Of a stretch of DNA of 64,000 nt, positions 27,001 to 30,000 are shown in pieces (the stretch's first letter is position 1; every line of letters begins with the position of its first letter). The position numbers were made by a program, and so were the translations under genes. Origin of the DNA: Opitutia bacterium (GTDB taxonomy: Bacteria > Verrucomicrobiota > Verrucomicrobiia > Opitutales > Seribacteraceae). Under the pieces are notes generated by a model that worked only from the letters and a program-made list of their open reading frames with translations, ran no database searches and was not told the origin of the DNA. The DNA lies in NCBI GenBank assembly GCA_002730975.1, contig PCBO01000055.1, positions 43,219 through 107,218 on the forward strand, read 5' to 3'.

Positions 27001-30000
27001 TTCGGTTCCGGCATCCGAGTGCCAGGAGGCTTTTCAAGGATTACGCTGGGAGTAAACGAAGTTCCGATGGGATCCAACTGGACTGTTTCATCATGGTTCA
27101 CCGCGCCTTTGACAGACACCGGAGTCTTGCTTCAACATACGTTGGTTGCCGCGACTGCAAACGATCGCCACGTAGTGTTTGATGCAGCGGGAAATCGGCA
27201 GCTTGGAGTATATAATACCCTCAACGGTTTTACCGGCTCGGGCTTTACTGCCGACACCCTCTCGACCGGTTGGCATCATCTCGTCGCCGTGGGTGACGTC
27301 GACAACGACAAGACCGTCTTTTACATCAACGGGAATCTCGTTGGAGAAAGTAGTCTGGTAGCCAAGAGCAATGTTGGCGTGATCGGAAATTTTGAAGCCG
27401 GCGAAGAACGGTTCGCCGAAAAGCTGGACGAACTTCGCATTTATTCTCGAGCGCTGACCGCACTGGACGTATCCGAACTATATGGTAGCGGAAACGGTGA
27501 TTTCGGAGGTCATCAGTATCAAGACGGTCCTCCCTCATTCGACAATCGCCCAAAGATTCAGTTGCCGATCATGCCCTTGGCTCACTGGACCTTTGATGAG
27601 AACAACGGCACTCTTCTTACAGATGCCTCGGGGAATGGAAAAACCGGAACACTCCTCAACTTTGAAGATCTCGTCGCTGCTAGACAAGGGGGAAGAGAAG
27701 GTCTTGGCGTAAAATTTGACGGCGTAAATGACGTCGCCTATATCGATTCTCAGTCAGCATTCGGGCTTTCAGGTTCCTTCGCCGTAACTTTTTGGGCTAA
27801 AACATCTGATTTGGATGCCCACCTCTTGAGAAGCGGACAATTTCGCGTAGAAATCCTTGATGGGTTCGTTAGAGGTCGAGCCTACATTGGTCCCGCCCTA
27901 ACTCAAGGCAGTTGGACGAGCACGGATTGGACTCCATTCGTATTGGATGAATGGAATCATTATGCTCTAAGCTATGATGGGGTAAAACTTAGACTATTCC
28001 TCAATGCGGCGGAGGCAACCACAGCAGTGCCTGCAACCGGCATTCTGGACTGGGAAGGTGCTGACAACACCCTCTACGTTGGTGGCATGCCTTCACAATC
28101 TCCAATGACCGATGGTGTGTTCGATGATTTCAGAGTGTTCAACCGAGCTCTTACCATCGAAGAACTTGATGAAGTTTACAATCTTCGAGATTCAGCGCTT
28201 GTCGCTAGATATGGAATGGAATACTCCTATCAAATTACGGGCACAAAAGGTCCCACTGATTTCAACGCTACCAACCTACCCCAAGGACTTGCCGTAGACT
28301 ACGCCACAGGGATCATTTCCGGAAAACCCGAAGTCACCGGTTCCTTCAATGTTCAAGTCACCGTGGAAAACCCTTCCGGTATAGACACGGGGTCCATAAA
28401 TATAGAAGTGCTTCGAGGCAGACAAAGCATTTCATTTCAGCAACCTCTTGCGGGTTTGCGGTATGGGTCATCTCCGATTGATTTAAATGCATCCGCAACG
28501 TCAGACTTGCCGGTTTCGTTTGAAATCGTATCCGGTTCCCAGGCAGTCGACCTCAATGGCAGTCGCTTGAGCATCAAAGGTCCCGGCATGGTAGGCATCA
28601 AGGTTTCGCAAGCAGGAAATGGGAACTGGTTGCCCGCCAAAAATGTCTTGAGACAGATTCAAATAGGTAAGGCTGAACTCGTGATCAAAGCGGATAACCA
28701 ATTTCGTAAAACCGGCGAACCAAATCCGGACCTTACTTATGACCTTACTGGTTTCGTTAACGGAGAGAACAACAGTTCTCTTTTAAGTCCGGTGAATATC
28801 ACCACCGTCGCAAATGTCGGTAGTCCCGCAGGTAGTTATCAAATTATACCTCAAGAAGTCAACGCCTCGAATTATTTCTTCACATATTTGAGCGGAGTAC
28901 TTACCGTAAGCGACAAGAAGTCACAATCTCTCGTCTTTGATCAGGATTTGACGAATATAGCCGCCGATTCTCTCCCATTTCAGTTACAAGGAGGTTCATT
29001 CGATGAAGATGGTAATGCCACTCTACTTCCACTCCTTTACCAAATAGAAGATACAAATATCGCCAGACTGCGAGTCACTGCGCAAGAGAACCTTCTAGCT
29101 TATTGGAAATTTAATGAAAATCTTTACAACTCTGCCAAAGACGAACTTGGCAAATACAATGGAACTCTAGTAAATCTGGTTAGTACCGGAATCGGAAAAG
29201 CATGGAATAAAGGCAAGTTCGATAACGCGATTTCATTGGAAGCTCCAAGCGGATACGTTCACCTCGGAGGCGTTCCCCTAAAAGAAGAATTCACCATCAG
29301 CTTGTGGGTTAAACCTGAAGATATTTCTTCAGATGGGGCAGTAATCCTATCCAAGGACAATATTGTTCCGATGAAGGTTTTTCGGATAGAGCAAAATGCC
29401 ACGGATGGTTTCGTCACGGCAACTTTCCACAAAGATGGAAATACAAGTACTGCGAAAATATCCTCGTCGACTCCCATCCTCAGTGATGACCAGTGGACAC
29501 ACATTGCTCTTGTTTACAGTAAGGATTCCAATGGATCCCTCCTTCTATACGCAGACGGCAACAAATCCAGCGAGATCACAGGGGTGGAGGTAAGCGGCAT
29601 GAACCTAGCCAGCAGACTATCAGCTCTATATGTCGGAGATGCTTTAGCTTCGATGCCAGGGCAGGTGGATGACCTTCGTGTTTATGATTCTGCCCTCTCG
29701 GACTCGGCAATTGCTCTCATTCATGGCCAGTCTGGAGGAGATTTCAACAAAGTGGAAATCATAGGTGCGGGCACAACGAAAATAACGGCACGACAAGCTG
29801 GAAATGATTATTATGAATCCGCGCTGCCCGTTAACAATTACATGACGGTTTGGAAAGTTCCGCAAACCATTACTTTTGACGCGATTCAGGATCACTCCGT
29901 CGGCGACTTCCCCTTTACCATTTCCGCATATTCCAGTTCAGGGCTTCCCGTGTCTTTTTCCACATCCGATCCTGCACTTGCAACGGTGTCGGGAAATACT

